From positions 237,939 to 301,938 of the forward strand of contig JAJJXM010000069.1 of the NCBI GenBank assembly GCA_024516155.1: DNA of 64,000 bases, read 5' to 3'. A model generated the notes under the pieces. That model did no database searches, had not been told where the DNA came from, and was given only the letters and a program-made list of their open reading frames with translations. This document shows positions 19,758 through 30,566 of this stretch, piece by piece. Position 1 is the first letter of the stretch. The number at the start of each line of letters is the position of its first letter. The stretch comes from Pyronema omphalodes. Its lineage: Eukaryota; Ascomycota; Pezizomycetes; Pezizales; Pyronemataceae. Made by a program: the position numbers and the translations under genes.

Positions 19758-20194
19758 CGCTTAACCAGTGGTGAGGTAAGCGATGGCGAGGAGTCACGTG
19801 AGGAGGCTCTTGCTAAGCGAGCACGAAAATTTCTCGAGAGGAAAGGGGTCCGGAGGGGGGGAAATTTGGGGTATCACCACAACCAGTGCTGCTGGTGGGG
19901 GGGGGGGATTTGGGGGGGGGGGAGGATTTCGGTATGCCGAAACCGAAAATAAGGTCGGTTTGATGATTGGAGGGCGGGTGGTTGAGCGGCGTTGATGAAA
20001 GTGCCCGGAATCCGGCCCGGAGGTCCCAGAATCGCGTTTTTCCGCTGAATCTCAACGGTAAACGGTGGCTGGGTTCCGAAAATCGAGATTCGGGGCAATT
20101 CCGAGGTAAGAAATCGATTGCCGATTCGAAAATCGGTGAAATTGTTGTTGTTGTCGCAAATGCAGGGGGGGGGTCAGCGGTTGCTGTGTGGTGT
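19758..20194 (-). other. 5' UTR of LINE A2, with 5' terminal box
   Basis: The box is at 20150-20194 on the minus strand: ACACCACACAGCAACCGC, then a C-run and TGCATTTGCGACAACAAC. Downstream there are several G/C homopolymer runs (about 19855-19922). The UTR is nearly identical to those of F1 and F2. Confidence 0.8.
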
Positions 20195-20472
20195 AAGGAA
20201 GGTACCTTACGGTTATGCGTCGACTACCGACGACTCAACGAAATCACAATCAAGCATCGCACCTCACTCCCCCTGATAGGGGAAGCGTTGGATAGACTTT
20301 CCAACGCCAAGATCTATACCAAGTTGGATGTGCGAGATGCATACCATAACCTCCGAATAGCCACAGGAGATGAATGGAAAACTGCGTTCCGTACCAAGTA
20401 CGGTCTATACGAGTATTTGGTGATGCCGTTTGGCTTGACAAATGCTCCATTCACCTCCAATCGAAACTAAAC
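20195..20472 (+). pseudogene. pol: G2 RT fragment (right part)
   Basis: It resumes in frame after A2: [20 protein letters not shown] and continues through [16 protein letters not shown] and MPFGLTNAP. It then breaks at about 20455, before the catalytic YxDD would appear. Compared with G3, about 2.8 kb (rest of RT, RNase H, integrase, chromodomain) are deleted here, joining RT directly to ORF3 sequence. Confidence 0.88.
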
Positions 20473-21368
20473 AACAATCATTTCCCAGCGGTGGCGCAAG
20501 CAAGTGCGGCACGCATACAAAAATCATGTAGCTGCGGGCAGCTACATGACCCCGAGTTAGAATGGGTGATCCGACACCGAAGGATGGACCCGCAAAAAGC
20601 CTGCAAGGCATGGCAGAAAGGAAAGAGACTCTGCAACGTGTGCAAATTCCTGGTCAACAAAGACGGACACGACTAGAGATGCGGCATCAGGGGATGGAAA
20701 CCCCCCACGGAGACCCAGGCAACGATACCACCCTGCAAGGACGAGCCCGGGACAGGAAAGGAACCTCCCGTCCCTACGGAAAATCAGGAAAACGAACCAC
20801 CCCGTCCCCGCGAACTGGAATCGGAGGACCCCACCATCCATACGATCCGACACCAACTCCCAGTGATTATGATGACTGGAACCTCAGACCACGAGAAGGT
20901 GGCGATCAACCTGTCTTTCTATCAGACAGCAGAGCCGGAACAGCATCTCCCCACCGTCGACTGCCGACCAACCAACGACCTGACATCCGCCCCTTGTTCG
21001 CATCCCCCGGAGCCCCCCCCCTCAGGGCACCAACAAGATCAAATACCCCCGTTCTCCTTGGGGCACCGACAAGAACAAATAACGGCGCCCCCCTTAGGAC
21101 ACCAACAAGAGCAAGTACCGCCTTATGTCTTCGAGGACATCACCCAGGACATTGTACGTCGCCGACGTCGGGGAAGGCAGTATCAGGGACGGTCCCCCAT
21201 CCGGAGGCCCGCATGGGACTGCCTACGGGCTCGCCGGAGTCTCGGCCTGGAGCGGGGGGGCTTATCTCACCACGCTCCCGTGACATGCTCCTGGCCTCCG
21301 CCGTAACCACCGCAGGGCTATGGGTGGTTGCCATCACCCTAGCAACCTGCTACACCATCATGAAGTGA
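20456..21368 (+). pseudogene. G2 ORF3 remnant: Cys/His motif, Pro-rich repeats, C-terminal membrane segment
   Basis: No known family is recognised. The block CSCGQLHDPELEWVIRHRRM and then ACKAWQKGKRLCNVCKFLVN (about 20525-20660) aligns with G3 ORF3 (CYCGETHSPEL..., CHRCGFLVN), keeping the Cys and His positions. A TAG at 20674-20676 interrupts the frame. The same frame then continues with a Pro-rich part holding three GHQQEQ-like repeats (about 21017-21120) to LERGG, encoded by the polypurine tract. A one-base change in the G-run (21252-21260) separates it from the membrane segment DMLLASAVTTAGLWVVAITL, which is encoded in the LTR and stops at 21368. Confidence 0.7.
21252..21260 (+). other. 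G2 polypurine tract region
   Basis: A GGAGCGGGGGGG-type run lies just before the 3' LTR start at 21265. It lies within ORF3 coding sequence, as in G3. Confidence 0.65.
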
Positions 21369-21678
21369 TAGGGATAGGGTTAGGGCAAGGGGCTGGGCCC
21401 CTTGCCGGGGATTTTCATATGTTAGGAGTTATTTATTATTTGAATTTATTTTAGGTATCACGGCGGCTAGGAAGATGTTGGAATCTTTTACTTATCTCTT
21501 TTGGTATGTACTCTTTCTTTATTATTTGGAATCACGGCGGTTAGCCAGGTAGTTATCTCTTTTTGGTATGTACTTCTTCTCTGTTATTTGGAATCACGGC
21601 GGTTAGCCAGGTAGTTATCTCTTTTGGTATGTACTCTTTCTTTGTTATTATTATTTGGAATTACGGCGGTTAGTTATC
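21265..21678 (+). repeat. G2 3' LTR, left part
   Basis: Matches 10092-10505. It includes the ORF3 C-terminus, the 10-bp inverted repeat (21384-21406) and the tandem array, and is cut by C1. The start is TCTCACCACG instead of TGTCACAACG. The LTR sequence equivalent to about 10506-10647 is missing from both parts. Confidence 0.85.
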
Positions 21679-22019
21679 GTTGTTTGTTTGTTTGTTGTTT
21701 GTTTATTCATTACTCGTATGCAACCTTATTGGTTATGAGGAGAGTACAGGTTTATAGTACATGGAAAGTCAAAAGCAAAAACAAAACAAAGTCCCGTCTC
21801 TACCTCCGCTGATCCTCCCTTAGGCTGTGATTTTGTGGTCCTGTCCCCACTATTACTTCGTTGGTCTTGTTGTCCAACCGCGTCTGCTGTTCCAGTGCCC
21901 TGTTCGCACAGAGGCCACCGCGCCGGGTGTCCCCTCTATCCTCCACCCTTCCCCTCCCATTTTTAAACATTTTTCCGCCTTTATTTCCTCCACAAAGCAA
22001 AAACAAAACCAAAGCAAAG
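21679..22019 (-). other. 3' UTR of C1 (A-type)
   Basis: Nearly identical to A1 and A2 from the shared module (about 21900-22010) to the hairpin AACC/AATAA/GGTT and the AAAC tail. The non-A junction lies next to the ORF stop, where GTTTAACTTTGCTTTGG is shared with C2 and C3. Confidence 0.8.
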
Positions 22020-23474
22020 TTAAACAGCCGCCGGGCCACCCGTGCCCCCGCTCCCCCCTCCTCTCCCCCCTCCTCCGCCGGTGTCTCCTGACTCTTTGCC
22101 CTTTGAGACACCCGGGCCCGCCCTGCCCCTCTTCTCCTCCCCTCTCTCCCCTTCTCCTTCCTTCTTCCTCAGCCTTCTCACTGCTCCCCCTCGCCTCTCT
22201 CCCCTTCTTGTCGGTTGTGTTGTCAGTCCAAGATTGCCATTCCCAAGCACAATCTGGACGTTGATGCCTCCGCTCTTGACGACTTCTGCCCACGTCTTCT
22301 GTGCAGAGGAGGTCGTCGTTCTGGGTTGGTGGGTATTCTTTCCCCGACCACCATTCTTTGTTGTAGGGGTCTTGCTGGGTGTCGCTGCCGTAGGTGTCGT
22401 CTCCTTCGCTTTCTGCTTCTTCCTCTGTGTAGCCTTTGCCTCCACAGTCTTCCATCCGTCGGTCTCAGCAGGGGCAGTGCTTGTGGCGTCGGGTAGAGGT
22501 GTGTCCTGAGCAGATGAACTGTCAGGGTGAGGTTCCGGTGTCGCTGCGGTCGACGTGATCGCGAGGAGAGGTAGGGGGGACATAGGCTTGAGGGCATCAA
22601 GCTTGTCCTGGGCGGCGGTAGTCGCATGTTTCGAGTGCATCAGGCTTCGCATCGGTGATGCCGCTCTCGGTTTGTGGTTCACCGGTCTTCTGTTTGTCGG
22701 TGAGGTGGGTTCGGTGTACTGGTCGCTTCCCCTTCGCTTTCTCTTGCCAGGAGGGTTGCGAACAGCGTCCAGGACATCCTGCATGTCATGTTGGACGACG
22801 GACAGTTGCATAGTCATCTCTTCCATCGCTGAGGATGAGGCCGTGAGGTTCGGTGAGGGGGGCGCCGAAATGACTTGGTGCTGTTCCTCGATTTTCTTCG
22901 TCAGGGCGTCCACAGCAGCCTTGAGGGCTGCTGTTTCTGCCTGCGTAGAGTCGTATGCTGCGCGCAGCTTGATGTTTTCGCCGAGCAGAACGTTGAATTT
23001 CGTCATCATGACGTCGAATCTGTGGCGCATCTCATCGCTGTTGTTGCGTATGGTGTCATCGAGGGCAATGAAGCATCGCTGTGTCTCCCGGTGGATCTGT
23101 TGTATCCCCAGGAAGGTGGCTCCAGTGAGTTCGGCGTGATTGTTTTCAAACAGTTGATGTAGGGTGTCATAGTCGTCATCAACTGCGACTGCCTCGTTAA
23201 TTGCAGATACGAAGAGGCGACGGTAGGTTCTGAACCGGCTGTGTTCAGTTGTCGCCTGTTGCTGCTGTGTTGAAGCCGAAGGAACTGGTGATCCTGCCAA
23301 GACCACGCTCTTGAAGGGCTTTCCAGCGATGGTTCCATCAACTTCATCAACTTTTCCATCTCTTTCATCAAATGTAGGATTGGATCCATCATGAGGAAGG
23401 TCGGCTGGAACATTGTACGCGTTTTCGGACCGTTTTGATCGTCGGGCGTTGTTCTGTCGTTGTTTTGGCGACAT
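22020..23474 (-). CDS. C1 ORF1-like protein, 484 residues
   Basis: An intact frame. I chose the ATG at 23474 (MSPKQRQNNARRS) because the frame upstream has only a TTG and all copies share this ATG. Residues about 125-200 have strong heptad character (DEMRHRFDVMMTKFN..., AETAALKAAVDALTKKIEEQ) and probably form a coiled coil. A basic cluster KRKRRG lies near 244, then a Ser/Pro/Thr-rich linker, TWAEVVKSGG near 394, and a Glu/Arg/Gly-rich tail of about 60 residues. There is no zinc knuckle, endonuclease or RT. By position and composition it resembles an ORF1 RNA-binding protein, but it is not clearly homologous to ORF1 of A, D, F or H. Function inferred only. Confidence 0.75.
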   Translation of the reverse strand: MSPKQRQNNARRSKRSENAYNVPADLPHDGSNPTFDERDGKVDEVDGTIAGKPFKSVVLAGSPVPSASTQQQQATTEHSRFRTYRRLFVSAINEAVAVDDDYDTLHQLFENNHAELTGATFLGIQQIHRETQRCFIALDDTIRNNSDEMRHRFDVMMTKFNVLLGENIKLRAAYDSTQAETAALKAAVDALTKKIEEQHQVISAPPSPNLTASSSAMEEMTMQLSVVQHDMQDVLDAVRNPPGKRKRRGSDQYTEPTSPTNRRPVNHKPRAASPMRSLMHSKHATTAAQDKLDALKPMSPLPLLAITSTAATPEPHPDSSSAQDTPLPDATSTAPAETDGWKTVEAKATQRKKQKAKETTPTAATPSKTPTTKNGGRGKNTHQPRTTTSSAQKTWAEVVKSGGINVQIVLGNGNLGLTTQPTRRGERRGGAVRRLRKKEGEGERGEEKRGRAGPGVSKGKESGDTGGGGGRGGGSGGTGGPAAV

Positions 23475-23658
23475 TTCGTGAGGTGGGGTAAGCCAAAACT
23501 CGTGAAAACTCTGATTTTGCGACAAAAGTCAACAAAAACAACGTAGAATTCCCTGAAAATTCAGAGAACAACGTAACAGAGTGCTGCGAATCCGAATCCG
23601 ATGTCGGTGCTCGTTGTTGAGAATGCAGGGCGGGGGGTCGCCGTTGCCGTGTGGTGTG

Positions 23659-23923
23659 AAGTTCTACATGAAGGAGCAAGTATAAGAGGAGGAAATTTGT
23701 ATGTAGTTTATTTCTTCACGCAATCAAGTTTCTATTTACTACAATGCTATCTACAAAAGTTCCCTTGTGATATCCCCATCTCTCCGAAACTCACCTGTGA
23801 TTTCCCAGCCAAAACCCTTGCCCATTCTCAACTTACCAGCCTTACCTAACCCGCCGCCGCCTTCCTCGCCGCCGAAACCCCCGCGCTGCCTGTCGTCAGT
23901 AACCGTGGATACGGATTCTGATA
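23659..23923 (+). repeat. G2 3' LTR, right part
   Basis: It contains TATAAG (about 23691), ACGCAATCAA (about 23718) and the U5 end ATTCTGATA, followed by CTGAG (23924-23928). Only one copy of the 174-bp unit is present. Confidence 0.85.
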
Positions 23924-24041
23924 CTGAGAAAAGCTCCGCGAACCTGTTCCATCGACACCGCCCCCCACCCACATCAAAAACCATCATTTTAATCGCGGAT
24001 TCCTTGTCGCTACTGCAAAAACGACTTATTCCGAGACTCCA

Positions 24042-25810
24042 ATGCCTACCCGACCCTCCGCTGTTAAGAAACAGCCCCTCCCCCCCGACAAAGCACCCCC
24101 TCAAGCGCTCGCGAAAGAAAAACGCGCTAACGCGGAGCTGCAAGGGTCCGACGCGTCTGACACAGAAATGCACGTCGACACGTGCTCTGACGTCAGCGAT
24201 GACTCTAGTGACGAAGACGCGTCTTCCCGCGAGAGCTCCCTCACCCCCGTCGCGCGCAACACCAGCAACGCTCCTCCCAAAAGCCCCCACAGTAAGAAAA
24301 CGCTCCCTGATAACAACGACACCCCCGCCGTATTGACCAACCCCGACCCCAAATACACCGTTCAACGCAACACCGACAAATCGAAAAAAACGCCCTGCTG
24401 CCTCCACCGCCCACACCATCACCCACATCGCCGCCAACTCCACCCCAGTCCCCGCCGGAGTCCAACGCCTCCGCCGTGACACCGACAACCCCCTCTCTAC
24501 CGACGCCGCCACCGACAGCCTCGTGACATCCATCAACCAACTTAACGACAATCTCAACCCCGCCACGGACATGTTCCGACACGCTGACAGAGCCACGAAT
24601 GACAGAGTCTCTCAGGTGTTCCGATCTATCCACAAATACCAGTCTACAATCCGTGCCGTCCACGATCTCTTGTCCCGCATTGCCCCCGTCATACTCACCA
24701 ACGAAGACATCTCAGCCCTCCTTTCCCCCGTCGAATCCTCCACCCCCAAGAACCCCACTATCCCCGCTCCACCCCCCCCGGGGAAACCAACGATCTCCCC
24801 TCTATTCACGCCCTCACCCCTGCTGCCCCCTCCCCCAAGGTACTTGCCTACTGGAAAAAACGCTGTCTTGAAGCCGAGAACGAGCACAAGAAACACAAGA
24901 TCCCCCTGCCGCCCCGATCCGAACCCATCCACCCCATAGCAAGAAGAAGGACCCGCAACAAAAAGGTTATTCCCCACTGCTGCCCCCACGCCTCCTAAAC
25001 GAACGACCAAACCCGCCAAAGCGGAAAAGAAAGAATCCCCCCCCCCACCGATATTATTATCCCATGCCCAGACCCCCGTTCCTTCCCAGAGATCTCCAAA
25101 ATAGCAATCGCAGCTGCCGTCAACGACGCCTTGCGCAAAGCAAATGCTCCTGAGAACGTCTCTATCTCAATGGTGAAGAAGAACGTGAAAGGAAATCTTA
25201 TTTTGACCCCCCCCCCCCCCCACACTACGCACGCCGACATCACCCTTCACCTGCCCCTCATCCTCGAAGCCGCCCCCAAAATACACCCTGCGTTGCTGCC
25301 CCCCCGGATAAACGAGAAGTGGTACAAACTGGCAGTCCACGGCGTACCAACCGAGTACTACCCAGACTCCGAGGAAGGCATGCAAAACCTGCAAGCCGAA
25401 ATCGAACGTAACCACTCCTTCAGATTAACCCAACCACCGCGATACATATCTCACCCCGACAAACGGGCCCGTAAGTCGGCGTCGAGCGTCATGATCGCCC
25501 TCAACTCCGTCAACGACTACAACACAATGAAACGCACGAAGGTTGTCGTCTTATTCGAACCACGGAAAGTGACCGAGTTCTTCTCCGCCAGGCCCGTCGA
25601 CCAATGCCGTAGATGCCAGAAGTTTGGCCACCACCACCCAACGTGCGCCGCCGACAACGGCCCTACCTGCGCCATATGCGCCGCCGTACACCCAACGGAA
25701 TACCACTTCTGTGGAGAATGCCCCAAGCAGAAGGGAAGGAAGTGCATCCACACCGTTTACAGATGCTCGAACTGCATAGCCGCAGGACATGCTGACACCC
25801 AACAGGCAGC
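24042..25810 (+). pseudogene. LINE D1 ORF1, left part, frameshifted
   Basis: The ATG at 24042 gives MPTRPSAVKKQPLPPDKAPP, matching D2 ORF1. An acidic Asp/Ser stretch follows. The frame breaks near 24385 (A-run) and again before 25130. From 25131 the C-terminal half is in frame: NEKWYKLAVHGVPTEYYPDS, then three Cys/His knuckles starting CRRCQKFGHHHPTC. It is cut by the F1/F2 tandem at CACCCAACAGGCAGC (25796-25810). The last 45 codons continue at 36047. Confidence 0.85.
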
Positions 25811-26644
25811 TTGTTTGTTTGTTTGTTTGTTCTCTCATTACTTGTTTGCAACCCGAAGGTTATGACAAGGGACAGATAAATACAAAAGAGAAGAAGAAAG
25901 AAATGTAAAAGCAAAAACCCAGTCTCCACCTCTACCAGTCTCCTCCTCTTGATCGTTGTGGTTGTGGGGTCTGTCCCCACTGTTACTACGGGGGTTTCTT
26001 GTCCAAGCGCGTCTGATGTTCCAAGTGCCCTGCTTGCACAGAGGCCGCCTCGCCGGGCTCCTCCCTTTTCTCCTCCCTTCCCCGTCCCATGTTTAGCCAT
26101 TTTACCGCCTTTGTTTCCTCCGCGTACAAAAGAAAAAGAAAACTCCCGTCGTCCTCCTCTGCCCCTTCCCCGCGCCCCTCTCTCTCCTTTCGCAACGCCT
26201 CGCACTCCTCCCGCCCTTCGAACATAGGAAAAACATTGTCGCACCCAAACAAAGGAAAGTACAAAAGAAACTCGTCTGCCCTCTCTCGCCTGCCGTCCCC
26301 GTCATCTCCCTTCCCGTGCACCATTCCACCATCCGTTCCCTTCTCACCCGCCGTACCATAAAACAACTCCAACCCGTAAGACAAACAATTGAAAGACAAA
26401 GAAAAGAAAACTCAAAACACCCGAACCCCAAGCAGACCCAAGCAACGACCCCAGCCCGATCCCGTCACCGTGTGCCCGTTCCCTTTCTCTCCGCCTATCC
26501 CTCTTCTACCTTCCCCTTTTGCTTGTCCCCCTTTTTTTTTTTTTTTTTTACAAAAAACAGAGATCCTAAGTAAGAAAGCACTGCAAAATCAGCGCGCGCG
26601 AAAGTTCCTAAGGTACTGCGGTCAGTGTAGTCAGCGGTAGGGGT
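25811..26644 (-). other. 3' UTR of LINE F1
   Basis: On the minus strand: ORF2 stop at 26645, a poly(A) tract (26529-26550), a purine-rich part, the shared module (about 26030-26140), the hairpin AACC/TTCG/GGTT (25850-25861, a UUCG-type loop) and an AAAC tail. No gene seen. Confidence 0.8.
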
Positions 26645-29600
26645 CTATCCCCTTCTGCGAGGCTTCTCTAGCCGGGAGTGTGCCCAGGTCGAGGTAGCAA
26701 CCTTGGTTGCAGAGATAAAGGTGGAAAGAGCCTTGGTGCCGGAGGGGGTGTCCAGAATGGTGTTTAAGTTGATCCGGGAGTGTTGTCTGAGTTTGAGGTC
26801 CTTCCTGAGTGTGGAGCGAGCGGCCTGGAATTCGGGGCAGCTCAGGAGGAGGTGTCAAGGCGTCTGCGGTGGGTGGATTGGGCAGCTGCAGCTGCGGGAG
26901 GGGTATGCGTCGGATGGAGGGTGGGCCAAGCAGTTGAGGAAGTACCCGTGGCCGGTGCGAAGACCCAGGATTGCAGTTGATATCCAGCGGGGGTTTTCGG
27001 TGTACGCAGTGTCCATTGTGCGGCGGTGTGTGGCGGTGTACGTGCGCGGTCGGGGGGAAGAGGTGAACCAGGTAGCCCAGTCTTCGGTGTACCTCTCTCG
27101 AGCGCGGCGGCGCAGCCAAGTGAGGGATATCGGTATTCGTCGGCGTGGCGGTACTGTTGTCGCCTGTTGGGCCAGTTCGTCGGCGGCTTCGTTTCCGGGG
27201 ACGCTAGTGTGTCCTGGGACCCAGTGGATGGTAATTGAGGTACCGTAAGCGTGAAGGTCGTGAGCGGTCTTGTGGATGGCCCAGGTGAGCTCCTGGCCGG
27301 GGCCTCGACGGAGGTGAGAGGCTCGATGTATCGCGGCCTGGTTGTCGGTAAAAACGTGGATGTGTTTGTCGTATAGGTCGTTGCGTCGAATATGTGTCAG
27401 GCATGTCCGGAGTCCTTCGTGGATGGCCATAACTTCCGCGTCGAAGACTTCTGTTCTGTCGCCCATGGGCACTATGGAGTCGACAGGTCGTGGCAGCCCG
27501 TGGGGGATGGTGTATCCTGCGCCTGTTATGCCGTCAAGTTGAGAGCCGTCCGTGTACAGTAGGATAGTATCCGATCGTTGGCGAAGGGCGTGGAGGAGGA
27601 GGAGGTGGTCGTCGGCAGCGTCAGCCTTCGGGGAGGAGGAGATGTCGATCGTTAATGTAGGGGCGAGGTCATCGTTGGGGATGTTTTGGGAGGTGTCCTC
27701 GATTTCGGCGTTTGGTTGGACCCACGGGGAGAGGGTGCTGATGACGTGCAGGAGGCGGGACGGGGCTTGTCCTGGGACGTGCCACGGGTGGTCGTACTCG
27801 GTGTCCGGGTTGATGGAGGCATCCTCGATACTCGGGGCAGGAAACGAGACGGGGCAGCGTGTGATGATAGGATGTGAAGCGGGTAGAGTGAGGGTGCGCA
27901 GGGCGTATTTCCGCTGGCGGTTGTCAAGACGTATTGTGACGGGCGGGAGTGCGGATTCATTGTGGAGGGCCAGGATCGGAGTAGAGGTGAAAGCGTTGAG
28001 AATCCTGCGGAGGGCGGTGTTCTGTTGATTCTGGAGGGTGCGGGCAAGGTCTTTCTGTTGGTTCCACCATATCTCTGCGCCGTAGTCTGCTCTCGACTGG
28101 ACACACGCCTGGTAGATTAGTCTTGTAGCAGCGGGGGACAGACCTGTTTCGTACCGTGCTAACCTACACAGTGCGTTCAGAGGTCTTTGCGCGGCGGTTA
28201 CTCGTCTAGCTACATGTTTTCTAAAGTTAAGTTTCCTATCTAAATACAGGCCTATCCACCTCACAACATCCTTCTCTCCTCCTTGTGTTCCCGGTGTGAT
28301 AACTGTACCGTTTGGTAACTTAACTTTTTCCTCCTCAGTGATGCTATCGGTGCGTGCCCAGTGGAAATGCAGGAGCTCTGACTTGGCATCGTCAAATGCA
28401 ACGGCGTTTGCGTCGGCCCACCGAAAGGCTGTCGTCGTGATGTTCTCAAGTGCGCGGGCGTTCGCTTTTCTGGTGCGTCCCTGGACGACGATCGCTACGT
28501 CGTCAATGTAGCTAGGTGTCCAGGCGTACGGGTGTACCTGTGCTAGTTCGTCGAATAATGGGCGGAGGTATAATAAGAAAAGTATGGGGGATGCAGGGGA
28601 ACCTTGTGGGATGCCTGTTTGCACTGGGCGTTGCGTGTCAGTTCGCCCATCGAACGCTAGAGCGATCGTGCGATCTGCGAGGAAAGACTGGCACCACGAT
28701 ACTACTGGTCGCGGGCACCCAAGCTGTCGTAATGTTTGTTGGAGGCGGTCAGCAGAGACGTTGTCGAACGCTCCACGAACATCGAGGAAGAGGGCAGAGG
28801 TTAGCATTCCGTGAGATTTCCCAATCTCGACGTCGTGCACCAGCGCCATCGCCGCGTCAATTGCTGATCTCTGCGGGCGTCCACCTATTTGGTCTCTATG
28901 TAGTAAGTCGTGAGAGTCTGCCATCGTGCCCAGGCGAGTGGCCATTAGTTTTTCGAGGGTCTTCCCAAGGCAGTTTAGGAGCGCAATCGGACGGTATGCC
29001 TTTGGATTGCTGTAATCCGGCTTGTTGGGTTTGGCGATAATGACTGTGGTGGCCTGGCGCCAGCATCGCGGATGGTAGCCTACCGTCCCTAATATGGCGT
29101 AGAGGTTGTTCATGTGTTCGGGGATGGCAAGGTATGCTTGGCGTAGGCAGGCGAATGTGAGCCCATCGGGTCCGGGCGCCTTCTTCGGCGAGGAGGAGAA
29201 TATCGCTGTTTCTACCTCTGTCGGTGTAAAGGTTGTCCACTGCAACTCGCGGCGCGGGGGGAGGACGGACGGAGGCGGTGGTGGCGGCGGCGGGGGGAAA
29301 CAACTTTTGGAAGGCCTCTACCTTTGCCTCGAAGGAGCTGCAGATTGTTTCTTGGCCGTTTATCATTGCGCGGAGGTTTGGTGTTAGCTGAGCACGCCGA
29401 GGGTTGGTGTACCTAAACGCCTGCCACACATCGGGTCCTTCGGCTTGGGAAAGATATTCCTTCCACTTTGCATCTTTCGCCGTTCGAATGGTCCTGTGGT
29501 ATTCGTTTCGGTGTTGTTTGTAGTTTAGGTGGGATCTATCGTCACGTTTGCGTTTCCACTTACGTCTTGCTTTGGTCATCTTTTTCCTTGCCTCGGTGAC

Positions 29601-30566
29601 TTCTGTGGTCCACCATCTTTTCGATTGCGGGGTCACTTGTAGTACGGGGGTGGACGTAGTTGCGGCATTAAGGATGGCATCACGTATTGACTCCGCCCAC
29701 GCATCGAGGTTGTCTGTGGTAGGGTGGTTGCGGTATTGTGTCCATGACGGTGTGAGGGCTAAGCACGAGGCACGGAGGGTTTCGGCGAAGAGTTCCCAGT
29801 CCGTCTTTTTCCAGTTCAGTCGGTTTGTTGGGGGGGTTTGTTTCAGCGTCTGGGTGGGTTGTGTGCACTTCGAAACGTATGACTTCATGGTCAGATCCCG
29901 TAGCGTTGTCGTCGTCAATTGCCCAGTTGATTGTTTCCTCTGCCATGTGGGGCGATGCTAGGGTCAGGTCGAGGACGGAAGAACTGCGGCCTTGGTTGTA
30001 GTAGTAGGTGGGAATGTCAGGGACGGACACGAGGGTCCAGTCTCGTTGTTCGATGAGGTCAACTATTTCGGTGGCGCGGGTGGGGGTACGTGTGGAGGAG
30101 TTCCACAGGGCATGGTGAGCGTTGAGGTCACCTGTGATGATGCACCTGTGAGGGAGGGGGAGGGGGTGAGGGCTCTCGGGATGGTATAAATATTGCTTTC
30201 GGGGTGTTTTTCGTTGTATATATTAAAAAGAAAGAAAGAAGGAATTAAGTCAGTGCCTACCTCAAGGACCTGGAGGTCAGGATCCGCGCATATATCGGTG
30301 CGTTGAGAAACCCTGAGGTATGGGTTTGTCCTGGTCACATAGGCGGCTGTTCTGTTGGTGGTTCTATCTCCACGCGGTGGCAAGACCAGTGTGAAAGATG
30401 GGTGTGTGGTGGCATATGTTATGTCGGTTATGTGAATTTCTTGTATTAGGATTATGTCGGCTGTGCTGTGTGCGCTATTCAGCAGCGCATCGAGTGCTGA
30501 TCGTTGTCGGTTCACGTTGTGGGAGACGATCCGTATGGTTGCTGCCAGTCTGTTGTAGCTAGACAT
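26645..30566 (-). pseudogene. LINE F1 ORF2 (AP endonuclease, RT, RNase H, CCHC)
   Basis: The ATG at 30566 starts MSSYNRLAATIRIVSHNVNR and overlaps the ORF1 stop by 8 nt. Endonuclease signatures are present (QEIHITD, SVLDLTLASPHM, GSDHEVIRFE) but the frame shifts near 30140, 29840 and 29280. From 29245 RT and RNase H are open: APGPDGLTFACLRQAYLAIP, GIPQGSPASPILF, YIDD, YTDGSQ, FDAEV, FTDNQAA, PGHTSV. A TGA at about 26855 sits where Arg is expected in PPQTPRHLLLSC, consistent with CGA to TGA. The C-terminus reads through to TAG at 26645. Full family length is about 1,300 codons. Confidence 0.87.

Larger units (their letters stand above)
13485..20194 (-). mobile_element. LINE A2, full-length (6.7 kb), inserted in G2 RT
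   Basis: Flanked by AAGGAAGGTACCTT at 13471-13484 and 20195-20208. It has a 5' box, 5' UTR, ORF1, ORF2, 3' UTR, hairpin and AAAC-type tail. The RT-RNase H half of ORF2 is open for 865 codons, while ORF1 and the endonuclease part are broken. The 5' 815 bp (19380-20194) are nearly identical to F1 and F2, but the rest is clearly diverged from F, so A2 is a mosaic. Its 3' UTR provides the empty-site version of the G1 insertion. Confidence 0.92.
21679..23657 (-). mobile_element. Element C1: ORF1-only non-autonomous LINE-like element
   Basis: About 2 kb. It has the shared 5' box (23615-23657), a 5' UTR, a single 484-codon ORF, and then a 3' UTR with module, hairpin (21722-21734) and AAAC tail of the A type. 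No endonuclease or RT is present. It sits in the G2 3' LTR with about 140 bp of LTR lost and no target duplication seen. C2 and C3 have the same ORF but a D-type 3' end. It probably moves using LINE proteins supplied in trans. Confidence 0.82.
10092..23923 (+). mobile_element. Gypsy G2, with internal pol deletion and nested LINEs
   Basis: The flanks are CTGAG at 10087-10091 and 23924-23928. The LTRs begin TGTCAC (TC in the right copy) and end GATA. It is interrupted by LINE A2 (13485-20194) and by C1 inside its 3' LTR. Gag is frameshifted, protease is frameshifted, and pol after the RT fingers (near 20455) is deleted through RNase H and integrase. ORF3 remains. It is closely related to G3 in Gag, protease, RT and ORF3, but the LTRs are largely different. 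It inserted in the 5' UTR of LINE D1. Confidence 0.88.

Noticed and set aside
22042..22509. Pro-rich + strand frame opposite the C1 ORF
   Set aside because: Antisense to the Arg/Glu/Gly-rich tail of the C protein, whose frame is conserved in C1, C2 and C3.
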